A DNA stretch of 64,000 bases, taken from Paenirhizobium cremeum (GTDB lineage: Bacteria > Pseudomonadota > Alphaproteobacteria > Rhizobiales > Rhizobiaceae). A program made the translations under genes and the position numbers. The notes under the pieces were generated by a model, which saw only the letters and a program-made list of their open reading frames with translations, was not told the origin of the DNA and ran no database searches. This document shows, one piece after another, positions 9,066 to 18,486 of this stretch; within the stretch, counting starts at the first letter, position 1, and every line of letters begins with the position of its first letter. The DNA is taken from contig NZ_JAGGCS010000001.1 of assembly GCF_022884085.1 (NCBI RefSeq), forward strand, positions 186,001 through 250,000. The letters are read 5' to 3'.

Positions 9066-9764
9066 TTAGTTCTTAGCGCCCATCACCCGCGCACCCGCCG
9101 GACCGGCGATGATGGCAAGCGAAGCCAAGTTGATGAATAATCCGTGTTCGACCACACCGGGGATGGTGTTCAGCGCACTTGCCAAGGCCTCTGCATCAGG
9201 AATGCGGCCAAAAGATGCGTCGAGAATGAGATGTCCACCGTCCGTGGTGAATACGCCGTCATCCGACATGCGGATGCGCAATTCCCCGGACAAGCCGAGG
9301 CGGGAAGCGACCTTTTCGACCGCAATCCGTGTTGCGACCTGACCGAAGGGATTGATCTCGATCGGCAGCGGGAAACGGCCGAGCATGTCCACCACCTTGC
9401 TTTCGTCGGCGATCACGACCATCCGCGCGGAGGCGGCAGCGACGATCTTCTCGCGCAGCAGCGCACCGCCGCCGCCCTTGATGAGGCGCAGGCCGGCATC
9501 GACTTCATCCGCGCCATCGATGGTCAGATCGAGTTCCGGGAGTTCGTCGAGCGACTTCAGCGGTACGCCGAGTTCGACACACAGGCGCGCCGTGCGCTCA
9601 GAGGTCGGAACGCCCTCGACCTTTAGGCCTCCCGCCACCTTTTCGGCCAGCAGCCGGACGAATTCCTCCGCGGTAGAGCCAGTGCCGATGCCGAGGCGCA
9701 TGCCGTCTTCGACATGCTCCAGAGCCGCAGCGGCGGCCTTGATCTTCATCTCGCGGGCGTCCAT
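9066..9764 (-). CDS. rpiA: Ribose-5-phosphate isomerase A (232 aa)
   Basis: Interconverts ribose 5-phosphate and ribulose 5-phosphate in the non-oxidative pentose phosphate pathway. The characteristic segments are '[11 protein letters not shown]' (phosphate loop), '[11 protein letters not shown]' and '[13 protein letters not shown]' with the catalytic Asp/Lys residues, and '[11 protein letters not shown]'. Length and order match the RpiA family throughout. It is the first gene of a probable two-gene unit with the DUF2059 gene and is divergent from gph, which also handles sugar phosphates. Confidence 0.97.
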   Translation of the reverse strand: MDAREMKIKAAAAALEHVEDGMRLGIGTGSTAEEFVRLLAEKVAGGLKVEGVPTSERTARLCVELGVPLKSLDELPELDLTIDGADEVDAGLRLIKGGGGALLREKIVAAASARMVVIADESKVVDMLGRFPLPIEINPFGQVATRIAVEKVASRLGLSGELRIRMSDDGVFTTDGGHLILDASFGRIPDAEALASALNTIPGVVEHGLFINLASLAIIAGPAGARVMGAKN

Positions 9765-9926
9765 GCGCCGAAAACTCCCATCTGTTGCGTCGTGTGCTGT
9801 TTACACGGCTCACAGCCCGAACGAAAGCCCCTTTCCGATACCGCCGTAGCGGTTGCCTTTTGTCCGGCTTTCGCCTAACCGCGGAGGAGACGCACCCGCC
9901 ATCCACCCAAGCGACGGAGCCTGCCC

Positions 9927-10604
9927 TTGACCGCCCCCACCATCGTCTTCGACCTCGACGGCACCCTTGTCGACACCGCGCCCGATCTCGTGGAGAGCCT
10001 CAATCACACCATCGCCGTCGCCGATCTCGAGCCGGTCACCTATGCGGACCTCACCCATCTCGTTGGACAGGGTGCCAGGGTGATGATCGCACGGGCCTTC
10101 GCGCTGCGCGGCGCACCGCTCTCTGAAGAGGAGTTGCCTGCCCTGCTCAACCGTTTCATCGTGCACTACAAGGCCGGCATGCCGGGCGGAAGCCGCCCCT
10201 TCCCCGGCCTTCTGCAAGCTCTTAACCGTTTGACGGACGCCGGCTTCAATCTCGCCGTCTGCACCAACAAGATGGAGGCGCTCGCCCTGCCGCTCATCGA
10301 GAAGCTGGACATGACGCGCTATTTCAAGACGATTGCAGGCGGAGACACGTTTGCGGTGAGGAAGCCGGACCCAGGCCACATAACCAGCACCGTCGAACGT
10401 GCGGGCGGCGATCCCCGGCTCGCCGTGATGGTCGGCGACAGCGTCAACGACATCCTGGCCGCTCGAAGAGCCGATATTCCCTCGATTGCCGTTCCGTTCG
10501 GCTATTCGGATATTCCGGTGGAGGATCTCGGCGCCGACCGCCTCATCAGGCATTTCGATGAACTGGATGCGGCGCTGATCGGTGAACTGCTCGGCCCTCG
10601 CTGA
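9927..10604 (+). CDS. gph: Phosphoglycolate phosphatase, HAD superfamily (225 aa)
   Basis: A HAD hydrolase with motif I 'VFDLDGTLVDTAPDL' (nucleophile and acid/base Asp), motif II 'VCTNK', motif III Lys in 'VRKPDPGH' and motif IV 'MVGDSVNDILAA'. It dephosphorylates 2-phosphoglycolate, which arises from DNA repair and oxygenase side reactions. The start is a TTG at 9927; a GGAG lies just upstream and no ATG is available before motif I. It is monocistronic and divergent from rpiA. Related HAD phosphatases overlap in sequence, so substrate specificity rests on family resemblance. Confidence 0.85.
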   Translation: MTAPTIVFDLDGTLVDTAPDLVESLNHTIAVADLEPVTYADLTHLVGQGARVMIARAFALRGAPLSEEELPALLNRFIVHYKAGMPGGSRPFPGLLQALNRLTDAGFNLAVCTNKMEALALPLIEKLDMTRYFKTIAGGDTFAVRKPDPGHITSTVERAGGDPRLAVMVGDSVNDILAARRADIPSIAVPFGYSDIPVEDLGADRLIRHFDELDAALIGELLGPR

Positions 10605-10622
10605 GCAGTTCACACGGTATGC

Positions 10623-12461
10623 TTAAGACCGGCTGCGGGCGTCGCTCGTCACCTTGAAGGCTTTCAGCGTCGCCGCGTCGCGGCCATAGACGTCGTCGAA
10701 ATATTCGACCACGCCGTTCTTGTTCGGCCATGCGGTGAAATAGGAGACATAGACCGGAATCTTCTGCGGCACCTGTACGGCACGGTTCTGGCCGGAAGCG
10801 ATCTGCTTGGCGATCTCTCCGACATTGGTGCCCATGACGGCCGCCGCCATCACGCGCGGCTCGGCAAGACGCACGCAACCGTGGCTCAGCGCCCGCATGT
10901 CGCGCTTGAAGAAGCTCTTCGAAGGCGTGTCGTGCATGTAGATCGCATGCGCGTTGGGGAACAGGATCTTGAGTTCGCCGAGCGCATTGTCGCCGCCCGG
11001 AGGCTGGCGCACGTCGACCGAATGGGTCGTGTTCCAGTCGACCGCGGTCGAGGAAACCGTCCGTCCGTTATAGCTGACCTCGTAGCCGAGCCGGTCGAGA
11101 TAGGACGGGTCCTGGCGGAGCTTGGGCAGCATTTCGTTGACGATGATCGACTTCGGCACACCCCAGTAAGGATTGAACTCGACGGTCTCGATCTGGTCCT
11201 GGAAGAAATAGGTCTGGTTCGACTTCGATCCCACCACGACCCGCATCGACAGCTGTTCATGGCCGTCATTGACGTAGTAGGCCATGTAGGCGGGCTGATT
11301 GATGAAGACATAGCGGGGGCCGAAATCAGCCGGCAGCCAGCGGATCTCCTCCATCGCGACGATGAGCTTTTCGATCTTCTCGGCATTGCTGTGGCCGGTG
11401 AGCGCCCGGATGGTCGCGCGGCCGATAACGCCGTCCGGCTTGAGGCCCTTTTCCTGCTGGAAGGCTTCGACCACAGCAACCAGTTCCGGCGTGTAGTCCG
11501 GCGTTCCCGCATAGCTCTCCAGCACCGCCCCATGCTGCATCCTGATCGCGTCGGAAGCCTGCTTCTTGATGGCGGCGAGGATATTGGCCAGTTCCGGATT
11601 GCTCTGCCCCGGCTTCAAGAGGGTGTCCGGAGCGATTGTTACGACGACGCCGGCCTGATCGTCTTCCGCCCTGAGGCGCGCCAGTTCGTCCCGCATGGCG
11701 ACGAACTGACTATTGTCTGGATCGCGGCTGCGGATGTATGCGCCCACATCGGGGCTCAGACGAGCCATGTTGAGAACGGGCTTCAGGTTCACCGACTTGC
11801 GCTTGAAGTCGTGATAACCGGAGAGCTTGTTCGGATCGATCCGGCCGCGCACCGTGTCGTTTATATAGGTCAGAAGCTTGGCTGAGAGCGCCAGCTCGAA
11901 CCGGGCGAGTTCCTTCGCCGGCTTATCGGGATCGGCCGGGTCCGACGCATCGGACGGCAGGGCGACCGCGTAGTCCTCGGGGGAGAGACCCGCCACGTCC
12001 GCAGCGGCAAGCGCGGCCATGGCAGCGCGTGCCTGATCCGTAATGCCCGCTTCGGACACCCAGATCAGCGGCTTGCCGGCCTTGTAGTAATCCTCGACGG
12101 CCGCAGCCACATCGGCCGTGGCGTTCACTTTCACGGCGGAAAGGAAATTCCTCGCACCTGTGACGGGGGCAATCTCGGCGCCGACCGCCGCGGCAGCGGG
12201 AATGACGATCGGCCGTGTGGCTTCCGCTTTATAGGTATAGTAACGCGGACCGGTGACCTTCGGCAGCGGCTCCGGATCACCCATTTCCAGCCCGCCATTC
12301 GCCTGCGGATCGATGACGGAATTGACCATCGGCTTGGAGCGTGCCGGACCGCCGCGCAGGAGGTCCAGCAGCGTCGCGGCATCGGCGGACTGTGGAAAGG
12401 CGTTGAAGCCCGTCACCGCGGCCAGCACTGCCGTTGCCGCGATCTTGTTGTATCTCGTCAT
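10623..12461 (-). CDS. L,D-transpeptidase, YcbB-like, murein cross-linking (612 aa)
   Basis: A signal peptide precedes a large periplasmic protein. A peptidoglycan-binding domain is visible at 'QQEKGLKPDGVIGRATIRAL'. The YkuD catalytic domain ends with 'SHGCVRLAEP', which holds the active-site His and Cys. The arrangement (long N-terminal domain, peptidoglycan-binding repeat, YkuD) matches the YcbB/LdtD group, which forms 3-3 cross-links in peptidoglycan. Rhizobiales depend heavily on such cross-links for polar growth. The ATG at 12461 follows GAGAGCG. It is convergent with gph, leaving only 18 bases between the stops. Confidence 0.9.
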   Translation of the reverse strand: MTRYNKIAATAVLAAVTGFNAFPQSADAATLLDLLRGGPARSKPMVNSVIDPQANGGLEMGDPEPLPKVTGPRYYTYKAEATRPIVIPAAAAVGAEIAPVTGARNFLSAVKVNATADVAAAVEDYYKAGKPLIWVSEAGITDQARAAMAALAAADVAGLSPEDYAVALPSDASDPADPDKPAKELARFELALSAKLLTYINDTVRGRIDPNKLSGYHDFKRKSVNLKPVLNMARLSPDVGAYIRSRDPDNSQFVAMRDELARLRAEDDQAGVVVTIAPDTLLKPGQSNPELANILAAIKKQASDAIRMQHGAVLESYAGTPDYTPELVAVVEAFQQEKGLKPDGVIGRATIRALTGHSNAEKIEKLIVAMEEIRWLPADFGPRYVFINQPAYMAYYVNDGHEQLSMRVVVGSKSNQTYFFQDQIETVEFNPYWGVPKSIIVNEMLPKLRQDPSYLDRLGYEVSYNGRTVSSTAVDWNTTHSVDVRQPPGGDNALGELKILFPNAHAIYMHDTPSKSFFKRDMRALSHGCVRLAEPRVMAAAVMGTNVGEIAKQIASGQNRAVQVPQKIPVYVSYFTAWPNKNGVVEYFDDVYGRDAATLKAFKVTSDARSRS

Positions 12462-12817
12462 TTCGCTCTCGTTCCCGACATGGGTTCGTGACAAGCCTGC
12501 CCGGGAATGGCCGACCCGCTTCGGTGCGGATCACTAGCCGATCGGCACCCTATTGAAAAGTTGTGACTGCTAAGAACGCGACCGACTCGCATGTCAGATT
12601 TTGGGTATATCTGCACGCCAATGTCTGTGGCATCCGACACAAAGTAAGTGAAAATATTCGTTAATTTTTCCTTTACCGATCACATCAAGTTGACCGGAGA
12701 CCGATCTGGCCAAATTTGATAGATGCGGATTAGCAGACGGCCGTGCCAAATATGCCACGCGACCCGCCGCCTCGTCGCGTCCGGCCGGATCGCGACGGAA
12801 AAATCCCCGCTGGAGAA
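12462..12817. promoter_or_regulatory. Intergenic region upstream of the L,D-transpeptidase gene
   Basis: Some 356 bases without a gene that I can support. The part around 12640-12720 is AT-rich and should contain the transpeptidase promoter. A motif TTAA-N7-TTTA at about 12660-12674 differs by one base from the CtrA consensus TTAA-N7-TTAA; cell-cycle control of a polar-growth enzyme would be plausible but this is weak evidence. Confidence 0.35.
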
Positions 12818-13198
12818 CTATTCCTCACACGGGTTGGAGGCCCGACCGGCCGGGCAGGTTTTCGCGGTATCATCGAAAACCGGGCAGCGGAATTCCGGTG
12901 AGGCGCGGCAACAATCCTGCATCAGGGACAGCGCGACCTCGCGCAGCAAGGGGGCCTCGACCCGATAGCGGACGTTACGGCCCGCCCGTTCCGCCGAAAT
13001 CAGGCCGGCATTGGTAAGCACGGTGAGATTTGTGGAAAGCGTATTGGCGCGAATACCGAGCCGCACGCCGATATCGCCGGCATTGAGACCGGCCGGCGCA
13101 TGGCGCGCCAGCAGACGGATGATCGAGAGACGCCCCTCGTGACCGAGGGCTGAAAGAGCCGCGAGAACGGGCTTCAAATCCGGGTTTCCTGAATGCAT
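12818..13198 (-). CDS. ArsR/SmtB-family transcriptional regulator with Cys-rich tail (126 aa)
   Basis: A winged-helix repressor of the ArsR family: 'LGHEGRLSIIRLL' and 'LGIRANTLSTNLTVLTNAGLI' form the helix-turn-helix, followed by the wing 'RAGRNVRYRV'. The last 31 residues hold five Cys (96, 97, 105, 115, 124), beginning with a CC pair, a plausible metal(loid) or thiol-sensing site as in ArsR proteins. No arsenate reductase, efflux pump or other resistance gene is nearby; instead it is divergent from fumC. Target and ligand are therefore unknown. Autorepression from the shared intergenic region is likely for this family. Confidence 0.85.
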   Translation of the reverse strand: MHSGNPDLKPVLAALSALGHEGRLSIIRLLARHAPAGLNAGDIGVRLGIRANTLSTNLTVLTNAGLISAERAGRNVRYRVEAPLLREVALSLMQDCCRASPEFRCPVFDDTAKTCPAGRASNPCEE

Positions 13199-13248
13199 GA
13201 GCTTTCAAATCTTCAAAAACGTCTTTGGCGCAGACCGCAGCCGATAAC

Positions 13249-13277
13249 TTGACAGCAATAATCATGTAAATGCTATT
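13249..13277 (+). promoter_or_regulatory. Possible promoter of fumC
   Basis: TTGACA at 13249-13254 matches the -35 consensus exactly. A weak -10 candidate lies around 13271-13277. The element sits in the 145-base divergent region between the ArsR-type regulator and fumC, so it could be the regulator's target. Confidence 0.35.
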
Positions 13278-13343
13278 CGATTGCGTCCCGAAGATATCCT
13301 CCTAAGTTGTCGGGACCCGTTGAACCAATCCGGAGCAGGAAAA

Positions 13344-14732
13344 ATGAATACCCGCACAGAAAGCGATACCTTCGGGCCGATCGAAGTGGCAGGCGACCGC
13401 TATTGGGGCGCCCAGGCGGAACGTTCCCGCGGCAACTTCAAGATCGGCTGGGAAAAGCAGCCGCTTTCGGTAGTCCGGGCGCTCGGCATCGTCAAGCAGG
13501 CCGCCGCCCGCGCCAACATGGCCCTCGGCCATCTCGACCCCTCCCTCGGTGACGTGATCGTCAAGGCAGCGCAGGAGGTCATCGACGGCAAGCTCAACGA
13601 CCATTTCCCGCTGGTCGTGTGGCAGACCGGCTCCGGCACGCAGTCCAACATGAACGCCAACGAGGTGATTTCCAACCGCGCCATCGAAATGCTGGGCGGC
13701 GTGATGGGCTCCAAGAAGCCGATCCACCCCAACGATCACGTCAACATGAGCCAGTCGTCGAACGACACCTATCCGACGGCCATGCACATTGCCTGCGCCG
13801 AACAGATCGTCCATCACCTGATCCCCGGCCTGAAACACCTGCACGAAGCGCTCGAAGCGAAATCCAGGGCCTTCGCGCATATCATCAAGATCGGCCGCAC
13901 CCACACCCAGGACGCAACGCCGCTGACCCTCGGCCAGGAATTCTCGGGCTATGCCGCTCAGGTCGCCTCGGCCATCAGGCGCATCGAACTGACGCTGCCG
14001 GGCCTCTACGAACTCGCCCAGGGCGGCACCGCCGTCGGCACCGGCCTCAATGCGCCGGTCGGCTTTGCCGAAAAGGTCGCGGAGGAGATCGCCAAGATCA
14101 CCGACCTGCCCTTCGTGACCGCCCCCAACAAGTTCGAGGCGCTGGCGGCCCATGACGCCATGGTCTTCGCCCACGGCGCGATCAATGCGGCAGCCGCCGC
14201 CCTCTTCAAGATCGCCAATGACATCCGTTTCCTGGGGTCCGGCCCGCGCGCCGGCCTCGGCGAGCTCGCCCTGCCGGAAAACGAACCGGGCTCGTCGATC
14301 ATGCCGGGCAAGGTCAACCCGACCCAGTCGGAAGCGCTCACCCAGGTCTGCGCCCATATCTTCGGCAACAACGCGGCGATCACCTTTGCCGGCAGCCAGG
14401 GCCACTTCGAGCTCAACGTCTACAATCCGATGATGGCCTACAATTTCCTGCAGTCGACTCAGTTGCTCGGCGATGCGGCACGCTCCTTCACCGACAATTG
14501 CGTCGTCGGCATTGAGGCGCGCGAAGACAACATCAAGCGCGGCGTGGAAAACTCGCTGATGCTGGTGACGGCGCTGAACACCCGCCTCGGCTACGACACC
14601 TGCGCCAAGATCGCCAAGACGGCCCATAAGAACGGCACGACGCTCCGGCAGGAAACCGTCGGCGGCGGCTATCTCACCAACGAGGAATTCGACGAGTTGG
14701 TGCGGCCGGAACTGATGATCGGCCCGAAGTGA
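13344..14732 (+). CDS. fumC: Fumarate hydratase class II (462 aa)
   Basis: Iron-independent fumarase of the TCA cycle, belonging to the aspartase/fumarase superfamily. Diagnostic segments are '[14 protein letters not shown]', '[13 protein letters not shown]' and the mobile catalytic loop signature '[11 protein letters not shown]'. The length is typical. I chose the ATG at 13344, which follows GGAGCAGGA; a frame start 21 codons upstream has no support. It is followed, in the same direction and about 170 bases on, by an unrelated class I iron-sulfur fumarase that catalyses the same reaction. FumC is the oxygen- and iron-limitation-tolerant form in bacteria that have both. Confidence 0.96.
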   Translation: MNTRTESDTFGPIEVAGDRYWGAQAERSRGNFKIGWEKQPLSVVRALGIVKQAAARANMALGHLDPSLGDVIVKAAQEVIDGKLNDHFPLVVWQTGSGTQSNMNANEVISNRAIEMLGGVMGSKKPIHPNDHVNMSQSSNDTYPTAMHIACAEQIVHHLIPGLKHLHEALEAKSRAFAHIIKIGRTHTQDATPLTLGQEFSGYAAQVASAIRRIELTLPGLYELAQGGTAVGTGLNAPVGFAEKVAEEIAKITDLPFVTAPNKFEALAAHDAMVFAHGAINAAAAALFKIANDIRFLGSGPRAGLGELALPENEPGSSIMPGKVNPTQSEALTQVCAHIFGNNAAITFAGSQGHFELNVYNPMMAYNFLQSTQLLGDAARSFTDNCVVGIEAREDNIKRGVENSLMLVTALNTRLGYDTCAKIAKTAHKNGTTLRQETVGGGYLTNEEFDELVRPELMIGPK

Positions 14733-14901
14733 CGAAACGGGCCTGACCGTCCCGACGAACACGTTACCGGCGGAAACCATGCCTTAAGGGGAAGGTTTTC
14801 GCCGGTCACCGAACGACTTTAGAACCATTGCAAAACGGGCTTTCCGGGACTAGACCGGCGTGCGAAATGCGCTTCCGCACATCGTCCAGAAAGGCTCCGC
14901 A

Positions 14902-16509
14902 ATGGCTGACGATCTTTTCCCGCTCGGCGAAGATAACACCTCCTATCGCAAGATCACCTCCGACTACGTTTCCACGACGACGTTCAACGGCAAGGAAATC
15001 CTGACCGTCGAGCCGGAAGGTCTGCGTCTCCTCGCGGAGACGGCCCTTGCCGATATCAACCACCTGCTGCGCCCGGGCCATCTGAAGCAGCTCGCCTCGA
15101 TCCTCGAAGATCCCGAGGCGACCGACAACGACCGTTTCGTTGCCTACGATCTGCTGAAGAACGCCAATATCGCCGCGGGCGGCATCCTGCCCATGTGCCA
15201 GGATACCGGAACTGCGATCGTGATGGCCAAGAAGGGCCGCCGCGTCTGGACCGAAGGCGGCGACTATGAAGCGCTGGCCGCCGGCGTACGCGACGCCTAT
15301 GAGAAGAAGAACCTGCGCTACTCGCAGCTTGCCCCGATCAAGATGTTCGAGGAGAAGAACACCAAGACCAACCTGCCAGCGCAGATCGACATCTACGAGG
15401 AAGGCGACGACGCCTACAAGTTCCTGTTCATGGCCAAGGGCGGCGGCTCGGCCAACAAGACCTTCCTTTATCAGGGCACGCCTTCGCTTTTGACCCATGA
15501 CCGCATGATCGATTTCCTCAAGGAAAAGATCCTCACCCTCGGCACGGCAGCCTGTCCCCCCTACCATCTGGCCATCGTCATCGGCGGCCTGTCGGCGGAA
15601 ATGAACCTGAAAACGGTCAAGCTCGCCTCCGCTCGCTATCTCGACAACCTTCCGACCGAAGGCTCGGAAAGCGCCCACGCCTTCCGCGATCTCGAGATGG
15701 AAAAGGAAATCCACAAGCTCACCCAGCAGATGGGTGTCGGCGCTCAATTCGGCGGCAAGTATTTCTGTCATGACGTCCGCGTCATCCGCCTGCCGCGTCA
15801 CGGCGCCTCGTTGCCGATCGGCCTCGGCGTCTCCTGTTCCGCCGACCGCCAGGCGGTCGGAAAGATCACGAAGGACGGTATTTACATCGAACAGCTCGAG
15901 ACCGATCCGTCGAAATACATGCCGGACATCGATGAAACGGCGCTTTCCTCCTCGGTGGTCAAGATCGATCTCAACCAGCCGATGAGCGCCATTTTGGCCG
16001 AGCTGACCAAGCACCCGGTCAAGACCCGCCTGTCGCTCACCGGCACGATTATCGTCGCTCGAGACCTCGCGCACTCCAAGATCCGCGAACGTCTTGAAAA
16101 GGGCGAGGGCATGCCGGACTACATGAAGAACCACCCGGTCTATTATGCCGGACCGGCGAAGACCCCGACCGGTTACGCCTCCGGCTCTTTCGGCCCGACG
16201 ACGGCCGGCCGCATGGACAGCTACGTCGACCAGTTCCAGTCCTTCGGCGGCTCCATGGTCATGCTCGCCAAGGGCAATCGCTCGCGCGCCGTTCGCGAAG
16301 CCTGCAAGAAGCATGGTGGCTTCTATCTCGGCTCGATCGGCGGTCCGGCCGCCCGCCTTGCCCAGGACTGCATCAAGAAGGTGGAAGTGCTCGAATATCC
16401 GGAACTCGGCATGGAAGCCGTCTGGAAGATCGAGGTTGAGGATTTCCCCGCCTTCATCGTCACCGACGATAAGGGCAACGACTTCTTCCAGGAGTTCAAT
16501 CTCGGCTGA
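14902..16509 (+). CDS. Fumarate hydratase class I, iron-sulfur dependent (535 aa)
   Basis: A single-chain class I fumarase of the FumA/FumB type: the alpha-like part contains '[13 protein letters not shown]' and '[15 protein letters not shown]', and a third Cys lies in '[12 protein letters not shown]'; these three Cys ligate the 4Fe-4S cluster. The C-terminal beta-like part has '[14 protein letters not shown]' type and '[20 protein letters not shown]' segments. The length of about 540 is typical. The ATG at 14902 follows AAAGG. It lies downstream of fumC in the same direction, so the cell can choose between an oxidation-sensitive and a robust enzyme. Its own promoter is probably in the 169-base gap. 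Confidence 0.93.
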   Translation: MADDLFPLGEDNTSYRKITSDYVSTTTFNGKEILTVEPEGLRLLAETALADINHLLRPGHLKQLASILEDPEATDNDRFVAYDLLKNANIAAGGILPMCQDTGTAIVMAKKGRRVWTEGGDYEALAAGVRDAYEKKNLRYSQLAPIKMFEEKNTKTNLPAQIDIYEEGDDAYKFLFMAKGGGSANKTFLYQGTPSLLTHDRMIDFLKEKILTLGTAACPPYHLAIVIGGLSAEMNLKTVKLASARYLDNLPTEGSESAHAFRDLEMEKEIHKLTQQMGVGAQFGGKYFCHDVRVIRLPRHGASLPIGLGVSCSADRQAVGKITKDGIYIEQLETDPSKYMPDIDETALSSSVVKIDLNQPMSAILAELTKHPVKTRLSLTGTIIVARDLAHSKIRERLEKGEGMPDYMKNHPVYYAGPAKTPTGYASGSFGPTTAGRMDSYVDQFQSFGGSMVMLAKGNRSRAVREACKKHGGFYLGSIGGPAARLAQDCIKKVEVLEYPELGMEAVWKIEVEDFPAFIVTDDKGNDFFQEFNLG

Positions 16510-16731
16510 CGGCAATCGCCCGGCCTGGAACAAAGGGATGCGGCGCTCCGACGCCGCATCCGTCAACCAAATAAAAATACAATAAAATCAGTATATTACG
16601 AGAATTTTGCATCGCACCATAATTTCTGTCCAATAAGTTTTGAGGTAGCGGCCATTAAAGGTTTTCCAATAATTTTAGTTCAATAGATAAATAGGGATGA
16701 CCAATCCGAAGACACAGACTGGAGTTAGCCG

Positions 16732-17796
16732 ATGAGCACGGCAACGACGCCCAAGGGACAGGTTCCTGACGTTGCGGCGCAAATCACATATGCCATGCGG
16801 ACAATGGGCGTCGCTCCCATCCCCCGCAATTACGAGCTTTTCTACGAAGCGTATATCGGCTCCAACCCTTCCCTCACCCGCGAATTGGCCGCCCTCGGCA
16901 GCCGCGCGACCCAGGACGAACTGGACGCACTCGGCCAGCAATACTTCGGCAATCACCAGAGCCGCGTCATCGAGAACGTCCACACGAAGATCATCGCCGA
17001 ACTCGATGGCCTGCTGCGGCTCCTGAAACAGGAGCAGAACTCGCTTGAGAGCTACAACAAGCTGCTGGGCGAGACCTATACCCGGATCAACTCGAAAAGC
17101 AGCGCCAGCGCCGATATCCTCAGAAGCGCGATCACGCTTCTGACCGAAGCGACCGGCGATACGATGGCGCATGGCGAGCAGACGGCGGAAAAATTCAGCC
17201 AGAAATCCCAGGAAATGGACCAGGTCCGCAAGGAACTGGACGAATACAAGCGCATCGCCAACACCGACTCCCTGACGCGGATTGCCAACCGCCGCGCCTT
17301 CGACGAGCGGTTGGCCGCAATCTACGACAATTCGACGAACCCGCTCACCGCGCTGGTGCTCGCCGACATCGACCATTTCAAGAAGATCAACGACACCTAC
17401 GGTCATCCGGTCGGTGACAAGATCCTCGCCACCGTGGCGACCGTCATTCGCTCCAACGTCCGAAAGGATTGTTTCGTTGCCCGCACCGGCGGCGAGGAAT
17501 TCGCCATCATCATCGACGGCAACACGGCGGAGGAAGTGAACCAACTCTGCGAGCGCGTGCGCATCGCTCTGGAGGCGACCCCCTTCAAGAACTCGAAGAC
17601 CGGCGTCAATTACGGTCCGATTACCATGTCGCTTGGTTTCTGCATGGCAGGAGAAGCCGAGGATCCGGGCGAACTCTACGCCAAATCCGATATCGCCCTC
17701 TATTGCGCCAAGAATGCCGGCCGCAACCGTACCAAATACTACGAGGACGGCATGAAGAAGGATTTCACCAAGAGCTGGCTGATCTACAGGCGATAG
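16732..17796 (+). CDS. Diguanylate cyclase, GGDEF domain (354 aa)
   Basis: Makes the second messenger c-di-GMP. The first about 180 residues form an alpha-helical, probably coiled-coil region with no transmembrane segment, so the protein is cytoplasmic. The GGDEF domain starts at 'ANTDSLTRIANRRAFDERL' and carries an intact active site in 'ARTGGEEFAIII'. The inhibitory I-site position reads RKDC instead of R-x-x-D, so product inhibition may be weak or absent. It is monocistronic, preceded by an AT-rich 220-base region. Signal input is unknown. The catalytic motif is complete, so activity is likely. Confidence 0.92.
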   Translation: MSTATTPKGQVPDVAAQITYAMRTMGVAPIPRNYELFYEAYIGSNPSLTRELAALGSRATQDELDALGQQYFGNHQSRVIENVHTKIIAELDGLLRLLKQEQNSLESYNKLLGETYTRINSKSSASADILRSAITLLTEATGDTMAHGEQTAEKFSQKSQEMDQVRKELDEYKRIANTDSLTRIANRRAFDERLAAIYDNSTNPLTALVLADIDHFKKINDTYGHPVGDKILATVATVIRSNVRKDCFVARTGGEEFAIIIDGNTAEEVNQLCERVRIALEATPFKNSKTGVNYGPITMSLGFCMAGEAEDPGELYAKSDIALYCAKNAGRNRTKYYEDGMKKDFTKSWLIYRR

Positions 17797-17829
17797 ATCG
17801 GCAGGGGCCATTCCGAGGCCCCAAAATCA

Positions 17830-18438
17830 TCACCACATGGTCTTTGCGGCGCGCGCCGGCCATTCGCGGTCGTAGGTCTCCTTGTCGAAATCGGCTTTTG
17901 CCGCCTTAAGGAGATCGCCGGGCGTCGGCAGGCCTTTAGGATCAACGAAGCTTGCCGGATTCCAGAGGTCGGCCCGCATGATCGCGCGCGCACACTGGAA
18001 ATAAACCTCGTCGATCGTCACCAGTACGACGGTGCGCGGATGCCTGCCGTCGATCTCGAAGCTTTCGAGAAGGGCTTCGTTGACGGAAATCACTGCATGC
18101 CCGTTGACGCGGATCGCGGTGTTCGAACCGGGAATGAGGAACATCAGCGCGACCCGAGGATCCCGGACGATGTTGAGGAGCGAATCGATGCGGTTGTTGC
18201 CGCGCCAGTCGGGCAAGGCCAGCGTCTTTTCATCCTCGACGCGCACCACCGAGCCACGGTCGCCGCGCGGCGAACAATCGAGCCCTTCCGGCCCGACCGT
18301 CGCAAGCGCCATGAACGGCGCCATCTCGATCATAAGGCGATATTCCGTCGTCAGGTTTGCCGTCACCTTGGCGACCGATGCCTCCGACACACCGTCATAG
18401 ATCTTCTTCAGATCCTCAGCGCTGCGAATAATCGACAT
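17830..18438 (-). CDS. Pyridoxamine 5'-phosphate oxidase family flavin-binding protein (202 aa)
   Basis: A split-barrel FMN-binding protein. 'FMALATVGPEGLDCSPRGDRG' and 'LPDWRGNNRIDSLLNIVRDPRVALMFL' are the core of the PNPOx-like fold found in the MSMEG_1061 type of proteins. It is probably a flavin-dependent oxidoreductase rather than true PdxH, since the PdxH C-terminal dimer signature is absent. The ATG at 18438 follows GGGAGG at good spacing, which decides against the frame start 11 codons upstream. It follows a hydrolase gene in the same direction at about 48 bases. The substrate is unknown. Confidence 0.8.
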   Translation of the reverse strand: MSIIRSAEDLKKIYDGVSEASVAKVTANLTTEYRLMIEMAPFMALATVGPEGLDCSPRGDRGSVVRVEDEKTLALPDWRGNNRIDSLLNIVRDPRVALMFLIPGSNTAIRVNGHAVISVNEALLESFEIDGRHPRTVVLVTIDEVYFQCARAIMRADLWNPASFVDPKGLPTPGDLLKAAKADFDKETYDREWPARAAKTMW

Positions 18439-18486
18439 GAAACCTCCCGACCGGCCGAATGGCAGTGGCACTAGGCCCGAGACGTA

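Noticed and set aside
17804..17822. Terminator hairpin after the diguanylate cyclase gene
   Set aside because: A 6-bp stem exists but neither strand has a T run on the right side, so function is unclear.
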